Shown piece by piece: positions 26,269-35,988 of a stretch of 64,000 nucleotides of DNA (positions are counted from its first letter, which is position 1; each line of letters starts with the position of its first letter). The notes beneath the pieces were generated by a model, which made no database searches, had not been told where the DNA came from, and was given only the letters and a program-made list of their open reading frames with translations. Source of the stretch: an uncultured Sphingomonadaceae bacterium (GTDB lineage Bacteria > Pseudomonadota > Alphaproteobacteria > Sphingomonadales > Sphingomonadaceae). The position numbers and the translations under genes were made by a program. The stretch covers positions 248,001 to 312,000 of the forward strand of contig CANMBD010000004.1 of NCBI GenBank assembly GCA_947495985.1, written 5' to 3'.

Positions 26269-27882
26269 TTATCGGGCGGTCCAGTCGCGTGCCAGTTGAT
26301 CGAGCAAGCGGACGCCAAAGCCGGATGCCCCTTTTGGCGTCAGTGGCTTTGCGGAATTGTTCCAGTCGACACCGGCAATATCCAGGTGAGCCCAAGGCAT
26401 TGATTTATCAACAAAATAACCGATAAAATGGGCCCCGGCACTCGCGCCTGGCGCGTCTGTGACACCCGAATTTTTTACATCGGCAATATCCGAACGGATG
26501 GCCTTGGCATATGCGGGATGCAGAGGCAGCCGCCATAGGTGTTCGCCGCTATCCTCTGCGGCTTTCAACAGGCGATCAGCAATCTCATCCTCCCGCGCAA
26601 ATAGCCCGGCATATTGATCGCCGACAGCGCGGCCGACTGACCCAGTCAATGTCGCAATATCGACCAGCGCGAATGGTTTGTAGCGATCGGCCACATATTG
26701 CACCGCATCCGCCAGTACCAATCGGCCTTCCGCGTCTGTGCTCAAAATTTCGATGGTCTTTCCACCATAGGTTCGCACGACATCGCCGGGGCGCTGGGCA
26801 TTGGCACCGGGCATATTTTCCGCCAGCGCTGCTACAGCTACAATGTTGACTGATGCACGGCTCTTAGCCAGCGACAATGTTGCGCCCATCACTGCGGCGG
26901 CGCCAGACATGTCGGCCTTCATCGCCCACATACCTTTATTCGGCTTGATCGAGATACCGCCCGTGTCAAAAGTAATCCCCTTGCCAGCCAGCGCGAGCGG
27001 CGCGCCGCTTCCGCCTGTATAGCTAACCACCATCATCCGTGAACCGCGCGGGCTGCCCTGACCCACGCCGACAATTGCACCCATGTTCATTTTGCGCATC
27101 GCCGCTTCGTCGAGAACTTCGATGCGGATATTGGGGACGCCCTTGAACGCAGCGCTCACCCGATCAACAAAGCTTTGCGGATAAAGCGTATTGGCCGGTT
27201 CGCTCTGCAGATCACGGACCATTCTAACACTGTCCGCAAGATGCTTGTAACGATTATTCCATAGAGCTTGAGCTGCTGATGCCGATGGGCCGGCTATTGT
27301 AACGCTCTGCGCGGCGGGTGCTGTTTCGACATCCGTCTGATAACGATCAAAACGATATTGACCGAGGTCCAAGCCAAGTGCAGCTTCAGCCATTGCGGCA
27401 GCATCTGGAGCCCCGACAATCGCCAGCCCCGAACCTTCCTTCATCAGTTTCTGCACGGCGCTACCAGCGGCTGATTTCCAGTCCAGCCCCGCATCTTCCG
27501 GCCCCGCATCTTCCGGCCCCGCTTTTTCTGGTTGGGCCGCTCCAGCGAGCATGATAAGCGGACGATCGCCAATGCCGCGCAGCTTTAAGTTGGTGCCGGC
27601 TTTTCCCTTGAAATCAGCGGAAGCTATAGCCGTTTCCACAGCGCTGCGTTCGGCGGGGGAAAGGGCCGGAATATCCGGCAATTCGGCGCTTTGCATTAGT
27701 AGGATCAGACCGGCATCGGCAGGGGCCTGATCGGCAAAGGCAATTGGACGTTCGGTGCTGTTGGAAACGGTACTAGCCGGAACACCCGATCCAACAACGG
27801 ATTGTGCCGTAGTCGGGGCGGCAAATGCGAGTGCAGACAGAGCTGAGAACATGGCAAGGCGAGAGATTGTTGATTTCGGCAT
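26269..27882 (-). CDS. Exported M17 leucyl aminopeptidase family protein
   Basis: A 537-residue aminopeptidase. The C-terminal catalytic half has GKGITFDTGGISIKPNKGMWAMK and the M17 signature STDAEGRLVLADA, plus the metal-binding Lys/Asp residues. Unlike cytosolic PepA it starts with a clear signal peptide (AMFSALSALAFAAPTTAQS), so it should act in the periplasm or be secreted. The N-terminal domain carries a short (AGPED)n repeat. It is divergent from a penicillin acylase gene; both may handle amides or peptides taken up from outside. The metal site looks complete. Confidence 0.9.
   Translation of the reverse strand: MPKSTISRLAMFSALSALAFAAPTTAQSVVGSGVPASTVSNSTERPIAFADQAPADAGLILLMQSAELPDIPALSPAERSAVETAIASADFKGKAGTNLKLRGIGDRPLIMLAGAAQPEKAGPEDAGPEDAGLDWKSAAGSAVQKLMKEGSGLAIVGAPDAAAMAEAALGLDLGQYRFDRYQTDVETAPAAQSVTIAGPSASAAQALWNNRYKHLADSVRMVRDLQSEPANTLYPQSFVDRVSAAFKGVPNIRIEVLDEAAMRKMNMGAIVGVGQGSPRGSRMMVVSYTGGSGAPLALAGKGITFDTGGISIKPNKGMWAMKADMSGAAAVMGATLSLAKSRASVNIVAVAALAENMPGANAQRPGDVVRTYGGKTIEILSTDAEGRLVLADAVQYVADRYKPFALVDIATLTGSVGRAVGDQYAGLFAREDEIADRLLKAAEDSGEHLWRLPLHPAYAKAIRSDIADVKNSGVTDAPGASAGAHFIGYFVDKSMPWAHLDIAGVDWNNSAKPLTPKGASGFGVRLLDQLARDWTAR
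27486..27530. repeat. 15-bp tandem repeat inside the aminopeptidase gene
   Basis: Two perfect 15-bp copies (27486-27500 and 27501-27515) and a third with three mismatches (27516-27530). Each encodes about one AGPED unit in the linker of the M17 protein. The unit is a multiple of three, so changes in copy number keep the frame. Confidence 0.8.
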
Positions 27883-27996
27883 GAGTTATCCTTTGTGGCT
27901 TTGACGATGGGGAGGTTGCCCGGTTGACCAATGTCACAACATTGCGCAAGAACGATGCAAAGGGCAAGGTCGATTGCCATAGAAAAAGGAAATGAA

Positions 27997-30180
27997 ATGA
28001 AGGTGATCAGGCGCATTGGAATAGGATTGTTGATCCTGATTTTGCTGGTTGCCATCGCGCTGGCGGTTTGGGAACCGATGAGCGTCTCACCTGCATCTCC
28101 GCCGCCCAAAAAAGAATATGAAGCGCGTATCGTTCGCGATAATTTCGGCGTGCCGCATATTTTCGGCAAGACCGATGCCGATGTTGCTTACGGCGTGGCC
28201 TATGCTCATGCCGAGGATGATTTCATAACGCTGCAAGAAGTTACCGCGATGACCCGCGGACGACTCGCAACACTTAACGGAGCGGATGGTGCGCCGATTG
28301 ATTTTGTCGCGGCGCTGCTTGATGTCGATGGTACGGTGAAGCGCAAATATGACGATCTGCCAGAGGATGTACGCGCGGTGCTGGACGGCTATGCTTCAGG
28401 CCTGAATGCTTATGCTGAAGAGCATCCAGATGAGGTGAGCTTGTCCAAGCTATTCCCGGTCAACGGCCGTGATATTGCCGCTGGTTTCGCATTACGCTCC
28501 CCGTTTTTCTTTGGACTCAATGGCCCTATACAAGCACTAACCGAGGGTAAAGCTCTGCGCCTGGAGGGTGGTCCAAGTCTGGCTGTGCCGATTGAAAATC
28601 GCACCGTTCACCCCCTGAGCGAGGACAAGATAATTACGCCAGTCGGTCCGGATCCTGATGAAAATGGATCCAATGCTTATGCGATTGCACCGGAGCGTTC
28701 GACCGATGATAAAACCCGTTTGATTTCTAACTCGCATCAGCCTTTGCGCGGTAACGTCGCATGGTATGAACTGGTTGTGCATAGCGATGAAGGTTGGGAC
28801 TTTGCAGGAGCCAATTTCCCGGGATCACCTTTCCCGTTTCTGGGGCACAACAAGAATCTGGGCTGGACCAATACGGTCAACCGACCCGATCTCATTGATA
28901 TCTACAAGCTTACGCTCAACGAAAAGGGCAATGCCTATAAATTTGATGGTGAATGGTTGCCGCTGGAAAAAAAGCGAGTCTGGCTGAAAATCAAATATGG
29001 GCCGTTCGTAATTCCATATCCGCAGATGATCTACCGGTCTGTCCATGGTCCAGTGATCATGAACGGCAACGGCGCCTATGCGCTGCGCTATGCGGGCATG
29101 GATCAACTAGACATGCTCACTCAATATTACCGGATCAACAAGGCGCAGGATTTTGACGAGTGGCAAGCGGCAATGGCTGGGCAGGGTGTGCCGGCGACCA
29201 ATTTCATCTATGCCGATGCCAAAGGTAACATCGGAATGTTCTACAACGCCATGTTCCCCGATCGCGCGCCCGGCTTTGATTGGCGCACCGTTTTACCCGG
29301 CGATAATCCCAATGCGGTCTGGCAGAATAGTTTGCCGTTCACACGGGTTCCGGCGCTGATCAATCCGGGTTCCGGCTATGTCATGAACGCGAACAATACG
29401 CCTTATGTCGCGGCCGGACCAGGCGATGAATTGAACCCGGAAACCTTCTCTCCGCTGATGGGGATCGAGGATGACCAGACGAACCGGTCGCGCCGTTCGA
29501 TTGAGTTGTTGGAAGCCAATGGCAAGATCGGTGAAGAGGAAATTCGCCGGATCAAATACGATACCGCCTATGTTCAAGCTGGCTATGCCAAGGATTGGCT
29601 CGACAAGATTGCAGCACTGGACCTGAAAGATGATCCCGAACTTGCTAAGGCGCAAGCCTTGCTCGCCAAATGGGATTGGGACCTTGACGGTAAGGGGCCT
29701 GCCGACGCTCTGGCGCTCAAAATATTGCGTCCGGCGAACAAGGCGCATTATCAACGCGGTGAAGTTCCTGATCCCCGGGAAATCTTGCAGGAGACGGTCG
29801 ACCATCTGAACCAATATTTCGATCGCATCGATCCACCCATGCTAGAGGTTCTGCGCCTGCGTCAAGGAGACGTCGACCTTCCCATTGATGGTGGCAATGA
29901 CACCATCCGTGCGTCTACGTTGTGGGACATTGATGACGACGGCCGTCTGTCAGTGCGCCATGGCGATAGTTTCATCATGTTCGTCGAATGGGACAAGGCA
30001 GGGGCTGTCACGTCCCGTTCGATCCAGCCATTTGGGGCGGCGACAACCCGTCCCGATAGTCCGCACTATACAGATCAGATGCAGCTATTTGTGGACAAAA
30101 AATTGAAGCCTGTATGGTTCGATCCAGCGGATTTGGAGAAGAACAAAGCCAGCGAGAAGGTAGTCGGGTCAGCAAGATAA
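27997..30180 (+). CDS. Penicillin acylase family N-terminal nucleophile hydrolase
   Basis: A 727-residue protein with an N-terminal membrane/signal segment (IGIGLLILILLVAIALAVW). Family features in order: RDNFGVPHIFG; YGVAYAHAEDDF; a spacer; then GSNAYAIAPERS with Ser225 as the predicted autocatalytic beta-chain nucleophile; NSHQPL; and LGHNKNLGWTNT. Relatives cleave amides such as penicillin G, acyl-homoserine lactones or cyclic lipopeptides, so quorum quenching is one option. ATG 27997 has AAAGGA 6 bases upstream. Divergent from the M17 aminopeptidase. Confidence 0.9.
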   Translation: MKVIRRIGIGLLILILLVAIALAVWEPMSVSPASPPPKKEYEARIVRDNFGVPHIFGKTDADVAYGVAYAHAEDDFITLQEVTAMTRGRLATLNGADGAPIDFVAALLDVDGTVKRKYDDLPEDVRAVLDGYASGLNAYAEEHPDEVSLSKLFPVNGRDIAAGFALRSPFFFGLNGPIQALTEGKALRLEGGPSLAVPIENRTVHPLSEDKIITPVGPDPDENGSNAYAIAPERSTDDKTRLISNSHQPLRGNVAWYELVVHSDEGWDFAGANFPGSPFPFLGHNKNLGWTNTVNRPDLIDIYKLTLNEKGNAYKFDGEWLPLEKKRVWLKIKYGPFVIPYPQMIYRSVHGPVIMNGNGAYALRYAGMDQLDMLTQYYRINKAQDFDEWQAAMAGQGVPATNFIYADAKGNIGMFYNAMFPDRAPGFDWRTVLPGDNPNAVWQNSLPFTRVPALINPGSGYVMNANNTPYVAAGPGDELNPETFSPLMGIEDDQTNRSRRSIELLEANGKIGEEEIRRIKYDTAYVQAGYAKDWLDKIAALDLKDDPELAKAQALLAKWDWDLDGKGPADALALKILRPANKAHYQRGEVPDPREILQETVDHLNQYFDRIDPPMLEVLRLRQGDVDLPIDGGNDTIRASTLWDIDDDGRLSVRHGDSFIMFVEWDKAGAVTSRSIQPFGAATTRPDSPHYTDQMQLFVDKKLKPVWFDPADLEKNKASEKVVGSAR

Positions 30181-30199
30181 TGGCACGACAAGCAGCCGG

Positions 30200-32545
30200 C
30201 TATGCCAGAAAGAGCTCTGCCGCTGCGTCAATAATAGCGTTTTCGTCTATCCGATAGGTATTATAGAGATCTGGTAAGTCTCCCGTCTGACCAAAGCGGT
30301 CTGTACCGAGCGGACTGACTTTCATCCCATTTACAGCACCTAACCAGGACAAAGTTGATGGGGAGCCGTCGAGAACCGTTATCAGGCCTGCATCAGGGGA
30401 TAGGTCATCCAGCAAGTCTTTGGCATGGCACGTGCTATCACCCTTGCCTTCCCATCGAGAAGCACGCTGTTTTGACCATCCGCGATGCAGCAAGTCCGGT
30501 GACGTGACGTTCATCAATCCCAGCCCGGGAATATCTGTGACCAGACTATCATAAGCTTGCAGGACCTCTGGCGCGATAGCTCCTGTAAAGGCTATGGCTG
30601 CTTCGGCCCCTTTTGCGGGTTTGCGTAACCAATAGGCGCCTTTGAGCGCATCGGCTTCCCAATCATCATTGTCCCGTTCAATCTGTGCAATTGATCGCGT
30701 GCTGAGACGTAAGTAGGTGGAGCCACCGTCTTTCTGTTGCATGTGATCAAAGGCCCAGCGCATCATCAACGCCACTTCATCGGCCCATGCCGGTTCAAAA
30801 TAGACCAGGCCGGGCTGTCCCATCCCGATCAATGGCGTGTTGATCGATTGATGGGCACCGCCTTCCGGCCCTAGCGTGAGGCCGGACGGAGTGCCTACGA
30901 GAAGAAAGCGGGCATCCTGATAACAGCCATAGTTAAGCGCATCGAGGCCGCGGGCAATGAAGGGATCATAGACCGTTCCCACCGGTAATAGCCGGGTTCC
31001 GAAATGGGGTGCCGTGAGCCCCATAGATGTAAGCATGAGGAAGAAATTATTCTCCGCTATGCCCAATTCGATATGCTGACCTGCGCCATGCGCTGACCAT
31101 TTTTGTGCAGACGGAATTTGGGCTTGTTGGAAAACGTCAGCCACTTCCTGCCGCCGAAACAGGCCGCGCTGGTTCACAAAGGCACCCAAATTGGTTGTCT
31201 GGGTAACGTCGGGAGCCGTGGTGACGATCCGGTTACCAATTTCTTCCCCCGATTTGGCTAGATTCAAAAGAATTTTGCCGAACGCCGCCTGTGTAGACAG
31301 TTCATCACCAGCGGGCACCGCAAAACGCTCCGGGATGGCGACTGTCGAGGCCGTCGCGTCAGATCTGTGTCGCGCCAATGCACTGTCCTCGACGAAGGCT
31401 TTCAGCTGTGCAGCCGCATTGTCTCCCATGCCGCCATAGGCTTCCCATTCCGATCCTTTTTTGATCCCGAGGCTTTTGCGATATCCATCCATTTGCGTCG
31501 GGTTCATCATGCCGGAATGATTGTCTTTATGGCCAGCCAAAGGGAGACCGAATCCCTTGACGGTATATGCAATGAACAAGGTTGGTCGGTCGTCATCGCA
31601 GGCATCAAAGGCATCCGACAGCGTTTCGACACAATGGCCTCCGAGATTCGTCATGAGATCGGCGAGGGCATCATCATCGAAACCGGCGAGCAGCTTTTTC
31701 ACGTTAGGCTTGTTGCCGATATCTTTGATTAGCCGTTTGCGCCATGCCTTGCCGCCTTGATATGTAAGCGCGGCAAAATCGGCATTGGGGCAATTCTCGA
31801 TCCATTGTTCCAGTGTCTTGCCACCGGGTTTGTTGAACGCCGCCTGCTGCCGCTTGCCGTATTTTAAGGTTACCACACGCCAGCCGCAGGTTTCGAAAAT
31901 ATCGTCAAAACGGCGGAACATCCGGTCTGCTGTCGTGCTGTCCAGCGATTGCCGGTTATAATCCACCACCCACCAGCAATTTCTAATGTCATGTTTGTAA
32001 GCTTCGATCAGGCATTCATAAATATTGCCTTCGTCCAGCTCGGCATCACCCATCAAGGCGATCATCCGGCCGGCATCGCTTTCTTCCATTTGCCCATGAG
32101 CGATCAGATAGTCCTGCATCAAACTGGAAAAGGCGGTTACCGCGACGCCGAGGCCGACCGATCCCGTCGAAAAGTCAACCGGAATGGTGTCTTTGGTTCG
32201 CGATGGGTAACTTTGAACACCGCCGAGACCGCGAAAGCGCTCCAGCTTTTCCTGTGTCTGATTGCCGAGCAAATAGTGAATAGCGTGGAGTACCGGACCG
32301 GCATGCGGCTTCACCGCAACTTTGTCTTGCGGCTTCAGCGCATGAAAATAGAGTGCGGCCATGATCGCTGTCATGGAGGAGCAACTCGCTTGATGGCCAC
32401 CGACTTTAAGCCCGTCACGCTTTTCCCGGATATGGTTGGCATTGTGGACGGTCCAGGAAGATAGCCACCGCAGCCGTGACTCCAACAGCTCTAGCATCTG
32501 AATTTCATTTGATGTGTTGTTGTTTGTTTTGGTGGTCATGATCAT
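30200..32545 (-). CDS. AceE-like single-chain thiamine diphosphate transketolase/E1 protein
   Basis: A 781-residue enzyme of the transketolase superfamily, closest in layout to homodimeric pyruvate dehydrogenase E1. VGGHQASCSSMTAIMAALYF and DFSTGSVGLGVAVTAF lie in the N-terminal domain. GDAELDEGNIYE is the ThDP/Mg motif, CWWVVDYNRQSLD completes it, and a pyrimidine domain contains ELGIAENNFFLML (catalytic Glu). No E2 or E3 gene lies nearby, so it may serve an E2 encoded elsewhere or act as a stand-alone ketolase. Start unsure between ATG 32545 and ATG 32539. A tRNA-Pro gene lies just upstream on the same strand. Confidence 0.8.
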   Translation of the reverse strand: MIMTTKTNNNTSNEIQMLELLESRLRWLSSWTVHNANHIREKRDGLKVGGHQASCSSMTAIMAALYFHALKPQDKVAVKPHAGPVLHAIHYLLGNQTQEKLERFRGLGGVQSYPSRTKDTIPVDFSTGSVGLGVAVTAFSSLMQDYLIAHGQMEESDAGRMIALMGDAELDEGNIYECLIEAYKHDIRNCWWVVDYNRQSLDSTTADRMFRRFDDIFETCGWRVVTLKYGKRQQAAFNKPGGKTLEQWIENCPNADFAALTYQGGKAWRKRLIKDIGNKPNVKKLLAGFDDDALADLMTNLGGHCVETLSDAFDACDDDRPTLFIAYTVKGFGLPLAGHKDNHSGMMNPTQMDGYRKSLGIKKGSEWEAYGGMGDNAAAQLKAFVEDSALARHRSDATASTVAIPERFAVPAGDELSTQAAFGKILLNLAKSGEEIGNRIVTTAPDVTQTTNLGAFVNQRGLFRRQEVADVFQQAQIPSAQKWSAHGAGQHIELGIAENNFFLMLTSMGLTAPHFGTRLLPVGTVYDPFIARGLDALNYGCYQDARFLLVGTPSGLTLGPEGGAHQSINTPLIGMGQPGLVYFEPAWADEVALMMRWAFDHMQQKDGGSTYLRLSTRSIAQIERDNDDWEADALKGAYWLRKPAKGAEAAIAFTGAIAPEVLQAYDSLVTDIPGLGLMNVTSPDLLHRGWSKQRASRWEGKGDSTCHAKDLLDDLSPDAGLITVLDGSPSTLSWLGAVNGMKVSPLGTDRFGQTGDLPDLYNTYRIDENAIIDAAAELFLA

Positions 32546-32638
32546 GGCGTCCCAGATGAAGCTACAGTCATTCCATAGACATCATGATCGATGTGCACCA
32601 GCTTCCGAATCAAGCCAAAACTGTTAAAACTTTGAAAT

Positions 32639-32715
32639 TGGTCGGGACGAGAGGATTCGAACCTCCGACCCCCACACCCCCAGTGTGATGCGCTACCAGG
32701 CTGCGCTACGTCCCG
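32639..32715 (-). tRNA. tRNA-Pro (GGG)
   Basis: A 77-base cloverleaf with encoded CCA. The acceptor CGGGACG (5', 32715-32709) pairs with CGTCCCG (32649-32643). The D-arm is GCGCAGCCTGGTAGCGC, the anticodon stem TCACA/TGTGG holds loop CTGGGGG (anticodon GGG), and the T-arm is GGAGG-TTCGAAT-CCTCT. Discriminator A then CCA. The AceE-like gene follows 93 bases downstream. Confidence 0.96.
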
Positions 32716-33016
32716 ACCGTCAGTGCGGCGTTGCCGACCGAGCCAGCGCGTATATGGCGGTCCAGCATCCTTGGCAAGTTTTTTGGGCATAGGTTTTGAC
32801 CCTTTATGTTTGCCACACTTGATCTCCCGGATTGCTGCTCCCATCTACGGTTGGTATTTTATCAGCTGTCCAATTTGATTGTTTTGGCATAGCTAAAGAT
32901 TGCTTTCACTGGGGGTGCATGATAGGCGCGCGCAGCATTGATGTCCGGCATTTTGTGCAAACAATAATGACGGTCAACCAGCCTGGGAATGAGGCTGTTA
33001 CATTGGGGATAATGAT
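32716..33016. other. Divergent intergenic region between tRNA-Pro and yajC
   Basis: About 300 bases. The left part holds the tRNA-Pro promoter (separate entry). The right part must carry the promoter of the yajC-secDF operon, but I cannot select a -35/-10 pair with confidence. GGGGAT before the yajC ATG is its ribosome site. No open frame here has a convincing SD. Confidence 0.5.
32749..32777 (-). promoter_or_regulatory. Sigma70-type promoter of tRNA-Pro
   Basis: On the minus strand TTGCCA (32777-32772), 17 bases, TATACG (32754-32749). Start of transcription is expected about 27 bases before the mature tRNA end. Confidence 0.6.
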
Positions 33017-33346
33017 ATGACTTCACTACTAATCACGGCACAGGCAGCTTCCGGCGGAGCGGGTGGATTTCTTGTTTCAATTATGCCGTTAGTCCTGATT
33101 TTTGCCGTTTTCTATTTTCTGCTGATCCGTCCACAGCAAAAGAAGATGAAAGAGCATCAGGGTAAAATCTCCGCTGTTCAGAAAAACGATGAAGTCATTA
33201 CCGGCGGCGGTCTGGTTGGCAAGGCGATGAAAGTCGATGACGAATATGTTGAGGTTGAGATCGCCAAAGGCATTCGCGTTAAAGCGGTTAAGGCTACGTT
33301 ATCTGACGTGGTGCCACGTGGTAGCGGCAAACCAGCCAACGATTGA
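33017..33346 (+). CDS. yajC: Preprotein translocase subunit YajC
   Basis: A 109-residue protein. A single membrane helix (SIMPLVLIFAVFYFLLIRPQ, ~20-40) ends in the family signature LIRPQQKKMKEH. A small cytoplasmic beta domain follows (NDEVITGGGLVGKA, VEVEIAKGIRVKAVK). YajC joins SecDF to the SecYEG/YidC machine. First gene of yajC-secD-secF-Mth938; the ribosome site is GGGGAT 8 bases upstream. Confidence 0.96.
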   Translation: MTSLLITAQAASGGAGGFLVSIMPLVLIFAVFYFLLIRPQQKKMKEHQGKISAVQKNDEVITGGGLVGKAMKVDDEYVEVEIAKGIRVKAVKATLSDVVPRGSGKPAND

Positions 33347-33374
33347 ACCTGTTTAGGGAACGGATAATTTTACG

Positions 33375-34979
33375 ATGTTAGATTTCCCGCGCTGGAAAGT
33401 CATTTCCATATCTTTGTTGTTGGCTTTTGGCGTTTTGATGTCACTTCCCAGCCTGTTTTTTGGCGAAAGTCATAAATATTGGCCAACTTTCCTGCCGGAT
33501 GAAACCATCAATCTAGGTCTCGATCTATCCGGTGGCAGCCATATTCTCTTGGAAGCAGAACCTGCCGACGTGGCGGAAACCCGCTTGCAGACGATGGAAG
33601 AATCCGTTCGGGCCGAGATGCGCCGGGCCAATCCCCGCATCAATATCGGTGATATTTCAAGAAGAGATGGCGTACTCTCGTTTATGGTACGCGATTCCAC
33701 ACAAGTCGACGCCGCTCGCGATGTCTTGGAGCCGCTGACTACCGGAGCTGGCCTGACCGGTCAGCGAGACTGGGATATCGAGGTACGTGATGATACACGC
33801 TTCGTTGTCTCTCCGACATCTGCCGGGCTTGAAAATGCCGTCGATAACGCGATGGATACTGCGACTGATGTGATCCGGCGGCGTATCGATGAAATGGGTA
33901 CACGCGAACCGACTATCATCCGGCAAGGCGATACACGGATCGTTGTCCAGGTGCCTGGTCTCGAGGATCCGGAGGCTTTGAAGGAGCTGCTTGGCAAAAC
34001 TGCCAAATTGGAATTTAAACTGGTTGATTTCGAAGCCGACCCTAATGCCATCGCTGAGGGACGTCCACCGGTCGGCAGCCAGGTTTTTCCTTATCCAGAC
34101 AATCCGTCGGGTCTACCGAACATTGCGGTAAAGCGTCTTGGCGGCATTTCCGGTGACAAGTTGACCGATGCCGGGCAAGGCTTTGACCCGGATACGAATG
34201 CACCGGTTGTGAACATCACATTCGACACCGAGGGCGGAGCAAGGTTTGCCCGGCTGACCCAAAATAATGTTGGTCGCCCCTTTGCTATTATATTGGACGG
34301 CGTGGTTCTTTCTGCGCCCAATATCAATGAACCGATTTTGGGTGGTTCAGCCCAAATCTCTGGCAATTTTACTGTTGAAGAAGCGAACCAGCTTTCTATC
34401 GCTCTGCGCTCGGGCGCCTTGCCAGTTGAGCTGCAGGTCGTCGAAGAACGGACGGTTGGCCCCGATCTTGGTGCCGATTCCATCCGCAAGGGCATGATTG
34501 CTGCGATTATTGGTACAGCAGCGGTGCTGGCATTCATGGTCGTTACTTATGGTCGCTTTGGTTTTTATGCTAATTTTGCACTCGCGCTGAACCTCTTCCT
34601 GATCCTCGGAGTCATGGCGATTTTCAATGCAACCCTAACATTGCCGGGCATTGCCGGTTTCATTCTGACCGTCGGCTCGGCCGTCGATGCGAATGTGCTG
34701 ATCAATGAACGAATACGCGAAGAAAGACGGCGCGGCAGACGCGTGGTGCAAGCAGTGGAGGTTGGTTACAAGGAAGCTTCTAGAGCGATTTTTGACGCCA
34801 ACATCACTAACGTCATCGCTGGCTTATTGCTGTTTATTTTCGGTTCCGGTCCGGTTCGCGGTTTTGCCGTGGTTCTGATTATCGGAATTGTTACATCGGT
34901 CTTTACCGCTGTTGTCGTGACACGGATGCTGGTCGCACTGTGGTTGCGTCGTACCCGTCCACAAGAGCTGGTTATATAG
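33375..34979 (+). CDS. secD: Protein translocase subunit SecD
   Basis: A 534-residue membrane protein. The first helix is followed by the D1 motif INLGLDLSGGSHILLE, a large periplasmic P1 region (~50-345) with VIRRRIDEMGTREPTI, and ANQLSIALRSGALPVEL. Five helices follow with the proton-path D5 region (TLPGIAGFILTVGSAVDANVLI) and NIRERI-type basic loop (INERIREERRRGRR). With SecF it uses the proton gradient to pull exported proteins across the inner membrane. Its stop codon lies inside the secF ribosome site. Confidence 0.97.
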   Translation: MLDFPRWKVISISLLLAFGVLMSLPSLFFGESHKYWPTFLPDETINLGLDLSGGSHILLEAEPADVAETRLQTMEESVRAEMRRANPRINIGDISRRDGVLSFMVRDSTQVDAARDVLEPLTTGAGLTGQRDWDIEVRDDTRFVVSPTSAGLENAVDNAMDTATDVIRRRIDEMGTREPTIIRQGDTRIVVQVPGLEDPEALKELLGKTAKLEFKLVDFEADPNAIAEGRPPVGSQVFPYPDNPSGLPNIAVKRLGGISGDKLTDAGQGFDPDTNAPVVNITFDTEGGARFARLTQNNVGRPFAIILDGVVLSAPNINEPILGGSAQISGNFTVEEANQLSIALRSGALPVELQVVEERTVGPDLGADSIRKGMIAAIIGTAAVLAFMVVTYGRFGFYANFALALNLFLILGVMAIFNATLTLPGIAGFILTVGSAVDANVLINERIREERRRGRRVVQAVEVGYKEASRAIFDANITNVIAGLLLFIFGSGPVRGFAVVLIIGIVTSVFTAVVVTRMLVALWLRRTRPQELVI

Positions 34980-34991
34980 GAGGGAATGGTC

Positions 34992-35975
34992 ATGAAACTT
35001 CTCAAACTCGTTCCCGATAATACCAATATCGCGTTCCTTAAATGGCGGAATATTGCCGTTGCCATTAGCATCTTAATGATTATCGGCTCAATGGCATTGG
35101 TCGCTCAAAGAGGCTTGAATTTTGGCGTTGATTTCGTTGGCGGGCAGATGATCCGCACAACCTTTACGCAGACTGCCGATGCACCAATTACGGAGCTAAG
35201 GGAGAAGGTTGGCGCGCTTGGTTACGGTGACCCGACAATCCAGCGCTTTGGTCAACCCAATGAGGTTTCGATTCGCATGAAGTTGCCGACAGGAGCCGAT
35301 CAGGATCCAGAACTAGCCAATACAATGGCAGATGAGATCACTGGCATGTTGAAAGCTGACTATCCCGACGTCCGCATTGATGGCGTAGATTCTGTTTCCG
35401 GTAAGGTGTCAGAAGAGCTCTTATCGAAAGGCGTTTGGTCGCTGGTTGGAGCGATGTTGGCAATTACGCTCTACATCTGGATCCGGTTTGAGTGGCAATT
35501 CGGTGCCGGAGCGCTGTTTGCTTTGTTTCACGATGTCTCACTGACCTTCGGGTTTTTCGCGCTCACACAGCTGGAGTTCAACCTCAACATCGTGGCGGCG
35601 TTGCTAACCATTATCGGCTATTCATTAAACGATACGATCGTGGTGTATGACCGGATCAGGGAGAATCTGAAGAAATATCGCAAGATGGATATCATTGCGT
35701 TGCTCGATCTATCGGTCAACGAGACATTGGCACGCACGGTGATGACCAGTTTGACGATGTTGGTGGCCCTAATGGCCTTGATTATCTGGGGGCCGGATGT
35801 GATCTTCGGTTTTGCAGCAGCAATGTTTCTGGGCGTGTTCATCGGTACTTATTCTTCGGTTTATATGGCTGCGCCAATATTGATTTGGCTGAAAGTCGGG
35901 CCCGATAGTTTCGTACCACCGGAAGCTGCTGGTGGGCAGGCTGAAAAAATCGGTGGACCTGAAGAGGTCGGTTGA
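34992..35975 (+). CDS. secF: Protein translocase subunit SecF
   Basis: A 327-residue partner of SecD. Helix 1 is followed by the signature GLNFGVDFVGGQMIRTTF. A short periplasmic domain and helices 2-6 follow, with LNIVAALLTIIGYSLNDTIVVYDRIRENL. ATG 34992 is chosen because AGGAGGG, which overlaps the secD stop, lies 7 bases before it; the ATG at 34986 leaves only one base. Confidence 0.97.
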   Translation: MKLLKLVPDNTNIAFLKWRNIAVAISILMIIGSMALVAQRGLNFGVDFVGGQMIRTTFTQTADAPITELREKVGALGYGDPTIQRFGQPNEVSIRMKLPTGADQDPELANTMADEITGMLKADYPDVRIDGVDSVSGKVSEELLSKGVWSLVGAMLAITLYIWIRFEWQFGAGALFALFHDVSLTFGFFALTQLEFNLNIVAALLTIIGYSLNDTIVVYDRIRENLKKYRKMDIIALLDLSVNETLARTVMTSLTMLVALMALIIWGPDVIFGFAAAMFLGVFIGTYSSVYMAAPILIWLKVGPDSFVPPEAAGGQAEKIGGPEEVG

Positions 35976-35988
35976 TTGTTGAAGGCTG

